Assembly (NCBI RefSeq): GCF_032362555.1 | Contig: NC_083517.1 | Coordinates: 10,250,001 to 10,314,000, forward strand | From: Amyelois transitella | Lineage: Eukaryota > Arthropoda > Insecta > Lepidoptera > Pyralidae | DNA length: 64,000 nucleotides | Reading direction: 5' to 3' | Shown here: positions 22,688 through 33,700 of the stretch, in pieces | Layout of the letters: each line of letters opens with the position of its first letter | Position numbering within the stretch: the stretch's first letter is position 1 | Translations under genes and position numbers: made by a program | The notes under the pieces: model-generated | Told to the model about the DNA's origin: nothing | The model's input: the letters and a program-made list of their open reading frames with translations, nothing else | Databases searched by the model: none

Positions 22688-23271
22688 CATAAAATCACGC
22701 CTCTTTCCCGGAGGGGTAGGCAGAGACTACCTCTTTCCACTTGCCACGATCTCTGCATACTTCCTTCGCTTCATCCACAGCGGTTTCGGGTACTTTTGAC
22801 CTGACCCTTTACCAGGACGTCCTTAATTTGATCAAGATACGTTCGTCTAGGTCTTCCCACTCCGACCTTTCCCTCCACACTCTCCTTGCATATCTGCTTA
22901 GTCAACCTGCTTTCATTCATCCTCTCCACATGACCGAACCATCTCAACATACCCTTTTCTATTCCTGTAACTTCATCCTCTTTCATATCACAACATTCCC
23001 TTATCACGCTGTTCCTTATCCGGTCACTCAATTTCACACCCATCATACTCATTAACGCTCTAATTTCCACTGCATTTATTCTGCTTTCGTGCTTCTTTTG
23101 CCATACCCAACTTTCACTCCCATACATTAATGTCGGGACCAACACGCCCCTATGCACAGCCAGTCGAGCCTTTTTCGATAGTTTCTGACTGCTCATAAAG
23201 GCATGCAAAGCTCCATTCACCATGTTCCCCGCGTTCATTCTCCTTTCAATATCAAAAGCATACATACATAC
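22688..23271 (-). pseudogene. RTE LINE 3' fragment (C-terminal part of the reverse transcriptase ORF)
   Basis: On the minus strand 23265-22771 codes a protein almost identical to the C-terminus of the LINE at 58051-60243: DIERRMNAGNMVNGALHAFM, KHESRINAVE, IEKGMLRWFGHVERMNESR. A short deletion near 22785 removes part of the terminal RACMKRVMNV region and shifts the frame. It ends in the typical GGCGTGATTTTATG sequence. 5'-truncated and dead. Confidence 0.9.
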
Positions 23272-23322
23272 ACTAGCTGTGCCCGCGACTTCGTCCGCGT
23301 GGAATAGTTATTTTGGGCATCA
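23272..23322 (+). repeat. Family B head fragment
   Basis: ACTAGCTGTGCCCGCGACTT through TTATTTTGGGCATCAT, then unrelated sequence. Confidence 0.8.
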
Positions 23323-23817
23323 TATTTATTTTGGCAAACATCCTCCTCGGCTTTATCAATTATAGCTGCTAATTGTTATGCGACTTGGCGACGACTTGGC
23401 CCACATCATTACCCGCGACGGAACGGAGACCGTATAGTGACATGAGAGGCCTTTGCCCAGTAGTGGGATCTTACAGGCTGATACTTTACTTTAAAATAGT
23501 AATAAGGGCAATCGAAAGATGCGGGTTGAGGGGGGGGCGGTCAGGCGGTCACGCGTATTAGAAAGAACGCTGGTTCGCCGTATTAAATGTTTCGCTGCAA
23601 ATTGCTTATAACGACTATATCTCAAAACCTATTCGTCTGATTTATATACTGTAAATGGCAATTTTGGTCTACATGAAAAGCCGAAAGTAATAAACATATT
23701 TATTTGGATAAGGATTAATACTGAATTAAAGAAAATTGGTTTCAAAATAACTTAAGTTTTATAATCTTAAAAAATGAACATAAAAGTGGTTATTGTAAGT
23801 AAACCTTAAGAGACGAA

Positions 23818-24066
23818 ACGGCCTCTGTGGCTCAGCGGTAGTACGCTTGTCTGTGACACCGGAGGTCCCGGGTTCGAATCCCGGTCAGGGCATGATGAGA
23901 AAAGAACTTTTTCTGATTGTCCTGGGTCTTGGATGTTTATCTATATAAGTATTTATTATAAAATATAGTATCGTTGAGTTAGTATCTCGTAACACAAGTT
24001 TCGAACTTACTTCGAGGCTAACTCAATCAGTGTAATTTGTCCCGTATATATTTATTTATTTATTTT
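23818..24066 (+). repeat. Family F SINE with tRNA-like head
   Basis: The head has CTGTGGCTCAGCGGTAGTAC (A box) and CGGGTTCGAATCCCG (B box), and is followed by a body ending in TATTTATTTATTT. A second copy at 61254 shares both head and body, so this is a SINE and not a tRNA gene. Confidence 0.85.
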
Positions 24067-24159
24067 TAAGAGATAGATATATGCTCTCGCGGACTTTTTT
24101 GTGGCAAAAAATGAGTACTTCACATCTTTAGTACATTGTTTTACTATATCTTTGTTGGT

Positions 24160-24398
24160 TTGCGCAGCGTTCGCGTGGAAAGCTCGCAGATGGCCGACTT
24201 ATTCAACTTTCACCGTCATTGTTGACGTTTCCAGTAGGAAATCCGGGATAAAATGTAGCCTTCCTCGATAAATAGACTATCTAACAGTGAAAGAATTATT
24301 CAAATTGGTTCAGTAGTTTCTGAGATTAGCGCGTTTAAACAAACAAACAAACAAACAAACAAAACAAACTCTTCAGCTTTATAATATTAGTATAGATA
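24160..24398 (+). repeat. Family B variant copy
   Basis: GCGCAGCGTTCGCGTGGAAA head variant, GTAGCCTTCCTCGATAAATA, CAAACA repeats, and the CTTTATAATATTAGTATAGA end. Confidence 0.8.
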
Positions 24399-24582
24399 TA
24401 ACCCCGTCTATTTCCCTTGCGGGGTAGACAGAGCAAAAAAACTGATAGGCCACGTTCAGCTGTTTGGCTTTATGATGGAATTGAGATTCAAATAGTGACA
24501 GGTTGCTAGCCCATCGCCTAAAAGTTTATAAGCCTATCCCTTAGTCGTCTTTTACGACATCCATGGGAACGAGATGGAGTGT
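24399..24582 (-). repeat. Family A copy, 5'-truncated
   Basis: Directly follows the B end. CCCCGTCTATTTCCCTTGCG through GAACGAGATGGAGTG, with a short deletion. Confidence 0.85.
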
Positions 24583-24605
24583 TCTTATTTGTAATCCTTC
24601 CACCC

Positions 24606-24740
24606 AAAGGTTGACTGGAAGAGATTGCATTAGCGATAAGTCCGCCTTTGTACCATCTATATCTGCTTTGTGCTGTTTTGTATGTTTACTCTTATGGTGC
24701 AATAAAGAGTTCTATCTATCAATGTATCTATCTATTTATC
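24606..24740 (+). repeat. LINE 3'-end repeat (family H)
   Basis: GGTTGACTGGAAGAGATTGC, GATAAGTCCGCCTTTGTACC and a TATGGTGCAATAAAG end. Related pieces lie at 44440-44545 and 51650-51752. Confidence 0.55.
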
Positions 24741-24933
24741 TAATAATTCAGGTTCATATTGGTAATTATTTCAGAACCTATCTAAAGAAATGCACTAATA
24801 ACTAAGTATACTTACATGAAATACAAATTAGGGACTTCTTAATATTCAAGACCTACCTCGTCCTGATTGTATGACCTAGGCACAGTCTTTATTCCGCAAT
24901 CTGAGAATTTCTTAATTTACAAACAATAGGTAC

Positions 24934-25011
24934 TGTTGTGATTATTATTGGTGCATGTCATTTATTTGTGGGTATTGAATAAACAAATTAGTCTTGGTTC
25001 AACCTGCCTTT
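24934..25011 (+). repeat. 5' LTR remnant of the Mag element
   Basis: Starts TGTTGTGATTATTATTGG and is identical to 28970-29047. It stops short of the last 11 bp of the LTR where the inverted gag begins. Confidence 0.88.
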
Positions 25012-25345
25012 TTTCCTCTGTAGACATCTCACTAGCTTGACAAATCTTCACAGCTCGTGCGAGGGTCAGATCCTCAGCTCTCAGTAATCGATCACGTATT
25101 TTTCCATCGGTGACCCCGCAAACAACACGATCGCGTATCAGACCTTCTTCGAGATGCTCGAATTCACAATGCTGCGAAAGTATTTTCAATGCTGTGACGT
25201 ACTCATCGACAGATTCACCATTTTCTTGATTTCTTGTAAAAAATTTGAAACGAGCCATGGTAGTATTTTGTTTCGTACCGAAATGCTCATTAAATTTGCT
25301 GACCAACTTGTCGAAATTCTCCCGATCAGTCTCCTTTTCGAATTT
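24990..25345 (-). pseudogene. Inverted gag fragment of the Mag element
   Basis: On the minus strand it codes a retrotransposon capsid-like peptide: DRENFDKLVSKFNEHFGTKQ, FFTRNQENGESVDEYVTALK, LIRDRVVCGV and LLRAEDLTLARAVKICQASE. The spacing is typical of Ty3/gypsy Gag, just before where a zinc knuckle would follow. Its open frame runs on into the LTR copy (to 24962) by chance. It faces opposite to pol, and the inversion breakpoints lie near 25012 and about 25345-25395. Confidence 0.85.
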
Positions 25346-25389
25346 AAACGTAGTATATACGTCGTAACCTTCTTCTTTTCGGTGACGGT

Positions 25390-28300
25390 ATGGACAGCCA
25401 CAAATGGTATGAGACTTTATTTTTATATGGTAGTGATTTAAAAGAAAGATTTAAGCTAGATACTGGTTCGGATTTAAATGTAATGTCCTTGAAAACATAT
25501 TGTAAATTGGGTTTGAACTTATCAGAGTTAACATCAGATAATACGAGAGCTTTATCGTTTTGTGGCAATTTTATTCCTATTGTTGGATCATGTTACATCA
25601 ATTGGTTTTATAAAAATAAAGTGTATAAATTACGTTTCATAATTTCTGAACACGACTGTCAAAATGTGCTGGGCAAATTTTCTTGTGAACAACTAGGCTT
25701 AATAAAACGTTTATATTCAATAGATATTAACCAGTATGATGATATTTTCAAAGGTTTGGGAAAGTTGCCTGGCAAATACAAAATAGTAACAATTCCGGGC
25801 GCGCAGCCGTCAGTCTGTCCCGTTAGAAAAATACCCGTGGGCGTACGAGATAAGTTACGAATCGAATTAGATCGAATGGAAAATCTAGGCGTTATTAGAA
25901 GAGTGACGCACCCGACCCCGTGGGTGAATGCAATCGTAGTGGCGGCGAAAAAAGATGGCAGCATTCGAGTGTGCCTCGACCCGCGGCCGCTTAATAGGGC
26001 CGTGCGACGCGCACACTACCCGTTGCCGACGCTCACTGATATCGCGACTAAATTAGAAGGAGCTAGGTATTTTAGTAAATTAGACGCTCGATCTGGATTT
26101 TGGATGGTTCAGTTAGATGATGATAGCGCTGATTTATGTACGTTTGGAACACCATATGGCAGATACCAGTATCTACGTTTACCTTATGGTATAAACTGTG
26201 CATCTGAAGTTTTTCATCAAAAAATACGTCAAATATTAGAGGGCTTAGAGGGCGTAGATTCATTTGTTGATGATGTCATAGTTTGGGGGTCTTCAATTTC
26301 AGAACATGACGAGAGGCTTAAGCTTTTATTAAATAGGGCACGTGATGCTGGTATTAAATTTAATAAAGAAAAATGTGAATTTTGTGTTCAAACGGTAACT
26401 TACCTTGGACATACCTTTAGCTCCAAAGGTATGCAAATAGATGAAAGTAAACTTAAGGCAATTCGTGACATGCCGAATCCGCAAGACAGGAGTTCATTAG
26501 AGCGTTTTTTGGGCATGGTAAATTATTTATCAAAATTTATACCACATTATTCAGAGATAGCGGCTCCTCTACGTATCCTTTTGAAAAAAGACTCTGTATG
26601 GAATTGGGACGAAGTACATGAAGCGACCGTGCGGCGTTTAAAAGAGTCAGTGTGCGCCGCGCCTGTACTGGCTTTGTATTCTGCGCGCGAGCCGGTGCTG
26701 TTATCAGTAGACGCGAGCTCTCGCGCGCTCGGCGCAGTGCTCATGCAGGGCGGCCGGCCGGTCGAGTATGCGTCATCCACACTCACCGACACGCAATGCA
26801 GGTATGCTCAAATTGAAAAAGAGCTGTTGGCGATCGTGTTTGCGCTCGAACGATTTCACCAATATGTTTATGGCCGTAAAGATGTCACAGTGGAGACGGA
26901 TCACAAGCCATTGGAAACGCTATTTCATAAGGCGTTGGATTCCGTTCCAGCCAGACTGCAGCGCATGATGTTACGTATACAGGGATACGATTTCAAGGTT
27001 ACGTATAAACCTGGAAAATATATGTTCGTTGCAGACACCCTTTCGAGGGCACCTTTACCTGAACAGTTACAACAAAAAGTAAGTGATGAAATTTCGGAGC
27101 AATCATGTTTTCTTATAGAAAATGTTAGGTTTAGTGACAGTAAATTGAGTATGATAAAGGAGCATACAATGAAAGATGAAGAATGTCAGTTAATTATAAG
27201 ATATATAAAAAATGGCTGGCCAAATTATAAGTATGAAGTGGATGAAAGAGTAAAAGAGCAGTGGTCGTATAAGGAAAGTTTTGAATATGTCGATGGTATA
27301 ATATTTAAAGATAATTTGGTTTATATTCCATTTAAGTTAAGGTACGAAATGGTAAAGCGAGTTCACGATGGGCATATGGGTATAGATAGATGCAAACGGC
27401 ATGCGCGGGATGTGATGTTCTGGCCAGGGATGTCTCGAGACATCGAGAGTGCAGTACGCCGCTGTGCGACGTGCGCCGAGAGGGTGGCGCGGCCCGCGCG
27501 GGAACCGCTCTTGCCACATCCTATCCCGAGCCTGCCGTGGGCTAAAATAGGCTCGGACATATTTCAGAACGGTAACAAGTATTTTTTAATCTTAGTCGAC
27601 TATTTTTCGAATTATATCGAAGTTTGTCCACTGCTGAACATTACTAGCAAGACAGTCATAACAGCGATGAAGGATCAATTTGCAAGGCACGGCATCCCAC
27701 AGGAACTGATAACTGATAATGGGCCAGCGTATGCCTCGAAGGAATTTGCTACATTTAGTAAGCAATGGGGGTTCAAACATGTTACGAGTTCGCCGAAATA
27801 TCCGGTATCAAATGGACGAAGTGAGAAGGCAGTACACATAGTTAAAAATATGTTAACCAAATCTTTGTCATCTGGTTCTGATTTCTATTTAGGGTTGCTA
27901 AACCTTAGAACAACTCCCAGGGATGGAATTAGCTCACCATCTCAGTTACTTATGGGACGCAGGCTTAATTCCAGGCTCCCATCTCACGACTGTAAACTGC
28001 AACCCAGCCGTGACAACCGTGACGATTATAAGGCTATCACAAGCAAGCAAGCCCGCGACAAACAGCACTATGATAAACGAGCACGAGCGTTGCCGGAGCT
28101 GCGGGCTGGGCAACGTGTGGTGATGGTGGACGCCGGAGACAGGAAGCACGCGCGCGTCCAGGCGCGGGCGCCACAACCACGCTCCTACTTCGTAATAGAC
28201 TCAACAGGAAAGCGGTACAGAAGAAATAGACGCCATTTAATTAATGTGGAGGCAGCTCTTTCTTCTCCATCCCAATATACGCCCGAGGAGCAAGAACATT

Positions 28301-28497
28301 ACGAGGAAGAGGATTGGTCCATGGCCGAAAGTGAGGACAACGCAGATGATCCTACGTTTGTTTTAACCAGCGGGGATGGGTCGCGTCTCTCTGAGGACTC
28401 CCGGGGTGATATTTTGAAAGGCCGGTTAGATCGCGCGCGCAGACCGGCGGCTGAGGCGGCCCGCACTATTATTGCCAAACTAAATAGGGAAAAATAA
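25390..28497 (+). CDS. Mag element Pol polyprotein (protease, RT, RNase H, integrase)
   Basis: An uninterrupted 1035-codon frame. The first ATG is probably only a fusion start, since the true beginning is lost at the inversion. Domains: aspartic protease with LDTGSD at about residues 23-28; reverse transcriptase (LDPRPLNRAV, LDARSGFW, FVDD at 292-295); RNase H (SVDASSRALGAVL around 440, IEKELLAIVFALE, TDHKPLE around 504); integrase with an HHCC zinc finger (HDGHMGIDRCKRH around 659, CATC around 692) and a DDE core (SDIF around 722, TDNGP around 776, SEKAVH around 812). A charged acidic tail closes it. Not a host gene. Confidence 0.93.
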   Translation: MDSHKWYETLFLYGSDLKERFKLDTGSDLNVMSLKTYCKLGLNLSELTSDNTRALSFCGNFIPIVGSCYINWFYKNKVYKLRFIISEHDCQNVLGKFSCEQLGLIKRLYSIDINQYDDIFKGLGKLPGKYKIVTIPGAQPSVCPVRKIPVGVRDKLRIELDRMENLGVIRRVTHPTPWVNAIVVAAKKDGSIRVCLDPRPLNRAVRRAHYPLPTLTDIATKLEGARYFSKLDARSGFWMVQLDDDSADLCTFGTPYGRYQYLRLPYGINCASEVFHQKIRQILEGLEGVDSFVDDVIVWGSSISEHDERLKLLLNRARDAGIKFNKEKCEFCVQTVTYLGHTFSSKGMQIDESKLKAIRDMPNPQDRSSLERFLGMVNYLSKFIPHYSEIAAPLRILLKKDSVWNWDEVHEATVRRLKESVCAAPVLALYSAREPVLLSVDASSRALGAVLMQGGRPVEYASSTLTDTQCRYAQIEKELLAIVFALERFHQYVYGRKDVTVETDHKPLETLFHKALDSVPARLQRMMLRIQGYDFKVTYKPGKYMFVADTLSRAPLPEQLQQKVSDEISEQSCFLIENVRFSDSKLSMIKEHTMKDEECQLIIRYIKNGWPNYKYEVDERVKEQWSYKESFEYVDGIIFKDNLVYIPFKLRYEMVKRVHDGHMGIDRCKRHARDVMFWPGMSRDIESAVRRCATCAERVARPAREPLLPHPIPSLPWAKIGSDIFQNGNKYFLILVDYFSNYIEVCPLLNITSKTVITAMKDQFARHGIPQELITDNGPAYASKEFATFSKQWGFKHVTSSPKYPVSNGRSEKAVHIVKNMLTKSLSSGSDFYLGLLNLRTTPRDGISSPSQLLMGRRLNSRLPSHDCKLQPSRDNRDDYKAITSKQARDKQHYDKRARALPELRAGQRVVMVDAGDRKHARVQARAPQPRSYFVIDSTGKRYRRNRRHLINVEAALSSPSQYTPEEQEHYEEEDWSMAESEDNADDPTFVLTSGDGSRLSEDSRGDILKGRLDRARRPAAEAARTIIAKLNREK

Positions 28498-28969
28498 ATC
28501 ATAATGCAATCTGAGCTTAAAATTAGAATTGTATAAAATTGGTATAAAAGATTGTACTATGTTACTTCACCCAAGCTGTTATTGTTAATTGTCCGACTTC
28601 ATAAAATTAAATGTATGTAAGTATTTTTATTTTTGTATGTATGTTCACCAATTTTCTTAGTCATTTTTTTTTCCAAATTTTCGATTAATATATTTTTGTT
28701 TAAAAGGGCTTATATATATCAGCGGTGATCCCATAAAAATTACAATGATAAGATTAGCCTTTATAAAAAACTGTAAAAATATACATTAATCTAGATATAT
28801 AATATATATATATTAAGGTATGTAGTATTGAAGTCGGTTATATGTTTATTTTTCTTGTTTTTTTTTTTTTTTTTTTTCTATGTATATTATTGTTTAAGTT
28901 GCTGACTCATAACATAACAAATTATTTTAATTTTTTTTTTCTGTTAATTTTTTTTTTGTGAGGGAAAGA
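28498..28969 (+). other. 3' untranslated part of the Mag element
   Basis: AT-rich with T runs (about 28857-28877). It ends in the purine tract that primes plus-strand synthesis, directly before the LTR. Confidence 0.75.
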
Positions 28970-29058
28970 TGTTGTGATTATTATTGGTGCATGTCATTTA
29001 TTTGTGGGTATTGAATAAACAAATTAGTCTTGGTTCAACCTGCCTTTCAATTACGACA
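28970..29058 (+). repeat. 3' LTR of the Mag element (89 bp)
   Basis: TGTTGT start, ACGACA end (TG...CA), with an AATAAA at its centre (about 29012). Followed by the GGTAC duplication. Confidence 0.85.
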
Positions 29059-29063
29059 GGTAC

Positions 29064-29389
29064 TTAAGTAAAATTTCGAAACCTTACCTAGGTACTGTTT
29101 TATTTACGTTTTGCGTTATTTTACTTTCTTTAATTTATTACTAGATTAAGCCCGGACGTCACTCCCGTGAAATTTTCATTACTCCCGTGAAGATTTCAAA
29201 TAAATTGCTAAAGTTCCTTTCTATTTGCAAAATTTTATAAAATCTGGTCCAGTTGTTTTTTTTTTTTTAATTTACCTATAGATACGCTTGCGTTTATTTT
29301 TATCTCTGGCAATGTTAAGCCAGAGAGAAAATGTGCAATGTGTCTGCTTTGAAGAGGGAAAATTGAAAAAAAAAATTAACTCAATATGG
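29064..29389. other. AT-rich sequence, nothing recognised
   Basis: A local direct repeat of ACTCCCGTGAA occurs near 29161-29192. No gene seen. Confidence 0.35.
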
Positions 29390-29633
29390 TGCCGTGTGGT
29401 GTCCTCCACTTAAGAATAGGACCACTCCATTTATTTCCCATGGATGCCGTAAGAGGCGACTAAGGAATAGGTTTATGAACTTGGGATTACTCTTGTAGGC
29501 GATTGGCTAGCTATCTGTCACAATTTGAGTCTGGAAATTCCATCATAAAGCCATACAGCTGAACGTGTCCTTTCAGTCTTTTCAAAACTATTGGCTCTGT
29601 CTACCCCGCAAGGGATATATACGTGACTTGTAT
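29390..29633 (+). repeat. Family A copy, CCACTTAAGAATAGG subtype
   Basis: The head reads GTGCCGTGTGGTGTCCTCCA then CTTAAGAATAGGACC, where most copies have AATACAAAAAAGAATAGG. This head marks a subfamily also seen at 32627 and 41408. Confidence 0.88.
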
Positions 29634-30244
29634 ATTTGTAAAAAAAATTAGCTTCTGTTCACCCCATTGAAGTGATACCAAGGTCCTTAGGTAATTTTAC
29701 CTAGGGGATATCATTCAAAGTTTAATTTTCAAATACAATACAAATACTTTATTTGCTATAAATGCGGTACAATTATAGGTGTTACAAAGCATATACAAAT
29801 GTCGCGCATTTAACCAGTCACGGCATGCAAAAATACAGATAATTTAAATTAATTGAAAATTAAAATTGAAATGAAAATTAAAATAATGTCATATTAAATG
29901 TTCTTCTCAAAATTTATTTTTTTATCGAAATATTCGTCAACGACATTTATAAAACGATTTTTCGATAAGCCACAGTTATAATTTAGTTTTAAAGGCATTC
30001 AGAGATAGCGACTTTATACACTATTTCTACAGTGAATTCTAGATACTTAAAAGGCTACTTGCTTCACCTGGGTAATATAAATAGACAAGATATCATTTAA
30101 GTTCACAAAGTAGAATGTACATTACGCGGGAATTATCTTGATCATCGAATCAAGTTTAGAGAAAAATGTAGGCTTGAACCCAGGGCTTTTAATGATAAGC
30201 GTAAGAGAGATACATCTTGGAGATATAATTTTTATTTATTTATT
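29634..30244. other. AT-rich sequence, nothing recognised
   Basis: No ORF, repeat or RNA gene recognised. Confidence 0.35.
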
Positions 30245-30487
30245 CATATAATCACGTCTTTATCCTTGCGGGGTTAACAGAGCAGTCTCGGAATACTGAT
30301 AGGCCACGTTCAGCTGTTAGGCTTAATGATAGAATTGAGATTCAAATATTGACAGGTTTCTAGCCCATCGCCTAAAAAAACAATTCCAAGTTTAAAAGCC
30401 TATCCCTTAGTCGCCTTTTACGATATCCATTGGAAAGAGATGGAGTGGTCCTATTCTTTTTTTTATTGGTGCCGGGAACCACAAGGC
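30245..30487 (-). repeat. Family A full-length copy
   Basis: ATAATCACGTCTTTATCCTT to GGTGCCGGGAACCACAAGG. Confidence 0.9.
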
Positions 30488-30671
30488 TCTTATATGATTT
30501 TCATCTAGCAATTATTCAAAGTTGTTCAAAATTTACATAAATACAAAATATAACAGTACCTATTTAACAATATTTTAAGAATGATACTCCTTAGTTGGTA
30601 ACAGGTTGAAATCAACCCTTATGGCACCCCGACACCCCATGAACGAGTAGTGAAAGGTAGTTCGAACGACG

Positions 30672-30715
30672 TATAAAAGCAAAATGCAACCGCGCCGCGC
30701 CTCCGACTTCACGAT
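30672..30715 (+). promoter_or_regulatory. TATA box and 5' leader of CPR gene 2
   Basis: TATAAAAG at 30672-30679, 44 bp before the start codon. A GC-rich leader (ACCGCGCCGCGCCTCCGACT) follows. The 5' UTR should be only about 10-15 bases. Confidence 0.7.
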
Positions 30716-30736
30716 ATGGCCGCTCTTGTACAATTG
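30716..30736 (+). CDS. CPR gene 2 exon 1
   Basis: ATG GCC GCT CTT GTA CAA TTG codes MAALVQL; donor GTACGT at 30737. Phase 0 fits exon 2 and completes a hydrophobic signal peptide. Confidence 0.85.
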
Positions 30737-33700
30737 GTACGTTCAAACCATTCTAAATTTAAAATTTAAAAAAGAACTGTGAAAAAAAAATACACTTATT
30801 TGATTTTGACATATCTGTCAAAGTTTACGCGCCAATTAACTTTTTTTTATTCGTGGCTAAGATAATTATGACGTATTTACGTAAATTAGTGATTTATTGT
30901 ATTTTTCCGAGTGAAAGTGAATTTCAGACAATGTAAGAGTGAAAAGTTGATTTACTGCGCCTGCGTGTGATAAGGATTAGTGACGTCATTAAACAGGTTT
31001 CTTTGTTCTGTGCAATGGAAAAGTTGTTTAATAGTGAATTGCGATTTATAAATACCTAACATTGTGAATTTATCTTTTGCGGAAACTCAAGGACATTGTT
31101 TCTTGCGTCTTAAAACTTCTTCCTCGAGTGCGGTGTAGACTAAGCCTGAGAAGAACTGATGTAAATCGGGACTGTAATATAGTTGAATTTATTATGAAGA
31201 GAACACAACGCATTTCTTTGGTCAATTTATAGATCTGCATAAAGTTTTGTAACTTATGAAAATTTTAAACATAAACTGTCCTTTATTTTTTCTCTTACGT
31301 CAAAAAACATGTAATGTTCCGGTTGCAATCTCAGCTGTTTTGCTTAGTCATATTCTTTAGAACTTAAATACCAACGGTTTCAATGGAAAATCCAGACTCC
31401 ATGTGATAAAAGATTTAGCGTTTGGAGAATATCCAACCATCAACCCTCCTTGGGAGGTAGTCCTTTAATCGTCTTCCACGAAAGAGCCTGATTCGCCTTA
31501 GTTTTTCCTACCGAAACAGTACAGTTAACCAGTTCGCCTAAAAAAAGGATCGCAATTTTATAAGCCTAGTGGCCTTTTACGACATCCATGGGAAAAAGAT
31601 GGAGTGGATGATAGATGGATTTTTGTATTGGTGCCGGGAACCACACGGCAATAACATAACATTACATTCACGATTGCAATCTTAAGTATTTTGAATGAAG
31701 TTAGATAACAGTACTGTCTTAAACAAAAGCTTTAGTTTAGGTAGTTATAATTAAAAACATACAGTATACATTTTGAAATCGTATCTAGTAAACATACTTA
31801 CTATGCCAATTGCAAAAAGAAATATTTTGTTGAAATTAATTGTTTTCACGGCAATTAATTTGGGGTCGTTTCGCATTGCCCTTGAGAATGTTATTGCAAT
31901 TCTAAATTATATATATGTCTGTTAACATACTTACTGTATAAAATAAGATTACCTGTTTTACTATTTTTCTGACGATGAATGATTAAAACAACATATAATG
32001 ACGTCTATATCCCTTGCGGGGTAAACAGAGCCAAAAGTTTTGAGAAGACTGAAAGCTTCGTTTAGTTGAGTAGGTACTTGGCAGCTGTGCTTTCTTAATA
32101 TAGAAATATCGTACAAGCCTTTTTCTGTTTAAAGTTCCACACTCGATGATAGCCGTGTCAATTCAATAGTACCCATCGACTAGAAGAAAAATCTCAAGTT
32201 CATTGGTCTTTCCCTTAGTCGCTTTTTACGACATCGACGGGTAAATTGTGGATGGGTCCTATTCTATAGTGCTAGGAACCACACGACACTACCCGTTAGG
32301 ATATGCTTATAGTATTATAGTGCAAACTAAGTACTTGGAATTAAGTTATCGTTATCTGTGCTACGTCAAATAGTTGTAAGCTACTGTTATAACAAAATGA
32401 AGGACAACAGCTTTAAGGACATTGGATTGTGTTGTTATTGATTAAAAGGATTAGGCCCCACGTTGGGCGCCAATGCGGTGTTTTAGTAAAACGTCGCAGG
32501 TAAGAGAAGTGAGATGATTAAAAAACTTATAGAATAAAGAACCGTGTGGTTCCCGGCACAAATAGAAAAAATGTGCCTTTTGTCATCTGTTTGTCTGCTT
32601 TGATGACGGAAAATTTACTTGACAGGGTGCCGTGTGGTTTCCGCCACTTAAGAATAGGACCACTCTCTTTCCCATGGCTACTAAGGGATTTATATACTTG
32701 TGATTCTTCTTTTAGGCGACGGGCTAGCAACCTGTCACTATATGAATCTTAATTCTATCATTAAGCCGTCTAGAACGACCCTTAGTCACCTTTAACGACA
32801 TCAAAAGGTAAAATGTGGAGTTTCTTTTGGAATTTAGATTGTAAAGTGCCGGAAATCACACGGCTATGTACCGTAAAAGAAAAGTAAAATACCAATTTAA
32901 GAATCACGATTTCCGGCAGACGTCCATTCTCAAAAGATCAAGGTTATAAATGCAGCTGCAATTCATTTTATCAATTCATTTAGTCGATCAACTTCACTGT
33001 CCTTTATCAAAAGCAGTCCAAGTCACTTGGAACCTCGATCATAGAATTATATATCGAATAGAACTGCCTCGATGGCCTTACATTTCAAGTTTTTAACTTT
33101 CTGTCGCTGTGTTCAAATGTTTCCTGAACATATTTGTTATCAGCTTAGTTATTTATTTATTTATTTACGACATTAATACAACGGTAGTAGTTTACCTCTT
33201 AAAGTATTAGACAAAGAATTTTTAAATAACAAAATATAATCATGACAGTCTTCATTTCAAATATAAAGGACAAAGAGCAAGTTAAATATGGGCAAGAAAC
33301 TAAGAATATATGTGTATAGTCAGGTAGTAAACTCTTTTACATGAAATTGCAGCAGATTAATGAGTGTCAATGAAACAAAAGACTTATATGTAAAATTGTC
33401 ATCATACGTTTTCCAAGGAAATTGCAATTCTAAGACTATACTCGTTTTCCATATAAAGTCTCGGAGAAAAGTCATAATATAGATACATATTATGAACAAT
33501 TTTGCTGTCATTCCTATTACGCCACTAAGATCTAGTTGAAAGCAATACCTTTCCGCGTTAGATCTTCTCACGTCATGCGCATGAGTTGTCCCGGTTATGT
33601 CACGTGACCTGATACCACAGATAATACATGATATTTTATGACAATAAGCGGTTGTAAGTGATCAGGTGGGTAACATGTGATATCTTCTTCTGTTTTAAAA

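Larger units (their letters stand above)
24929..29063 (+). mobile_element. Mag-type Ty3/gypsy LTR retrotransposon with inverted gag
   Basis: Flanked by the 5-bp duplication GGTAC (24929-24933 and 29059-29063). Order: a 5' LTR remnant 24934-25011; a gag fragment on the minus strand; an intact pol on the plus strand (25390-28497); a purine tract GAGGGAAAGA at 28960-28969; and a 3' LTR at 28970-29058. LTRs under 100 bp recall the Mag lineage first described in Bombyx mori. The primer-binding site and most of gag are missing, so the copy cannot be autonomous. The LTR copies are identical over the 78 bp they share, which suggests a young insertion. Confidence 0.9.

Noticed and set aside
23818-23895. 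Possible tRNA gene
   Set aside because: Good A and B boxes, but the same head and the same following body recur at 61254, so it is a SINE.
25390-28497. Host gene encoding a large enzyme
   Set aside because: Protease, RT, RNase H and integrase in that order between LTRs make it a retrotransposon Pol.
32527-32752. Overlapping frames on both strands, and the many similar small frames elsewhere
   Set aside because: They lie in family A copies. The same peptides (for example RTTPSLSHGCRKRRL) recur wherever the SINE lies.
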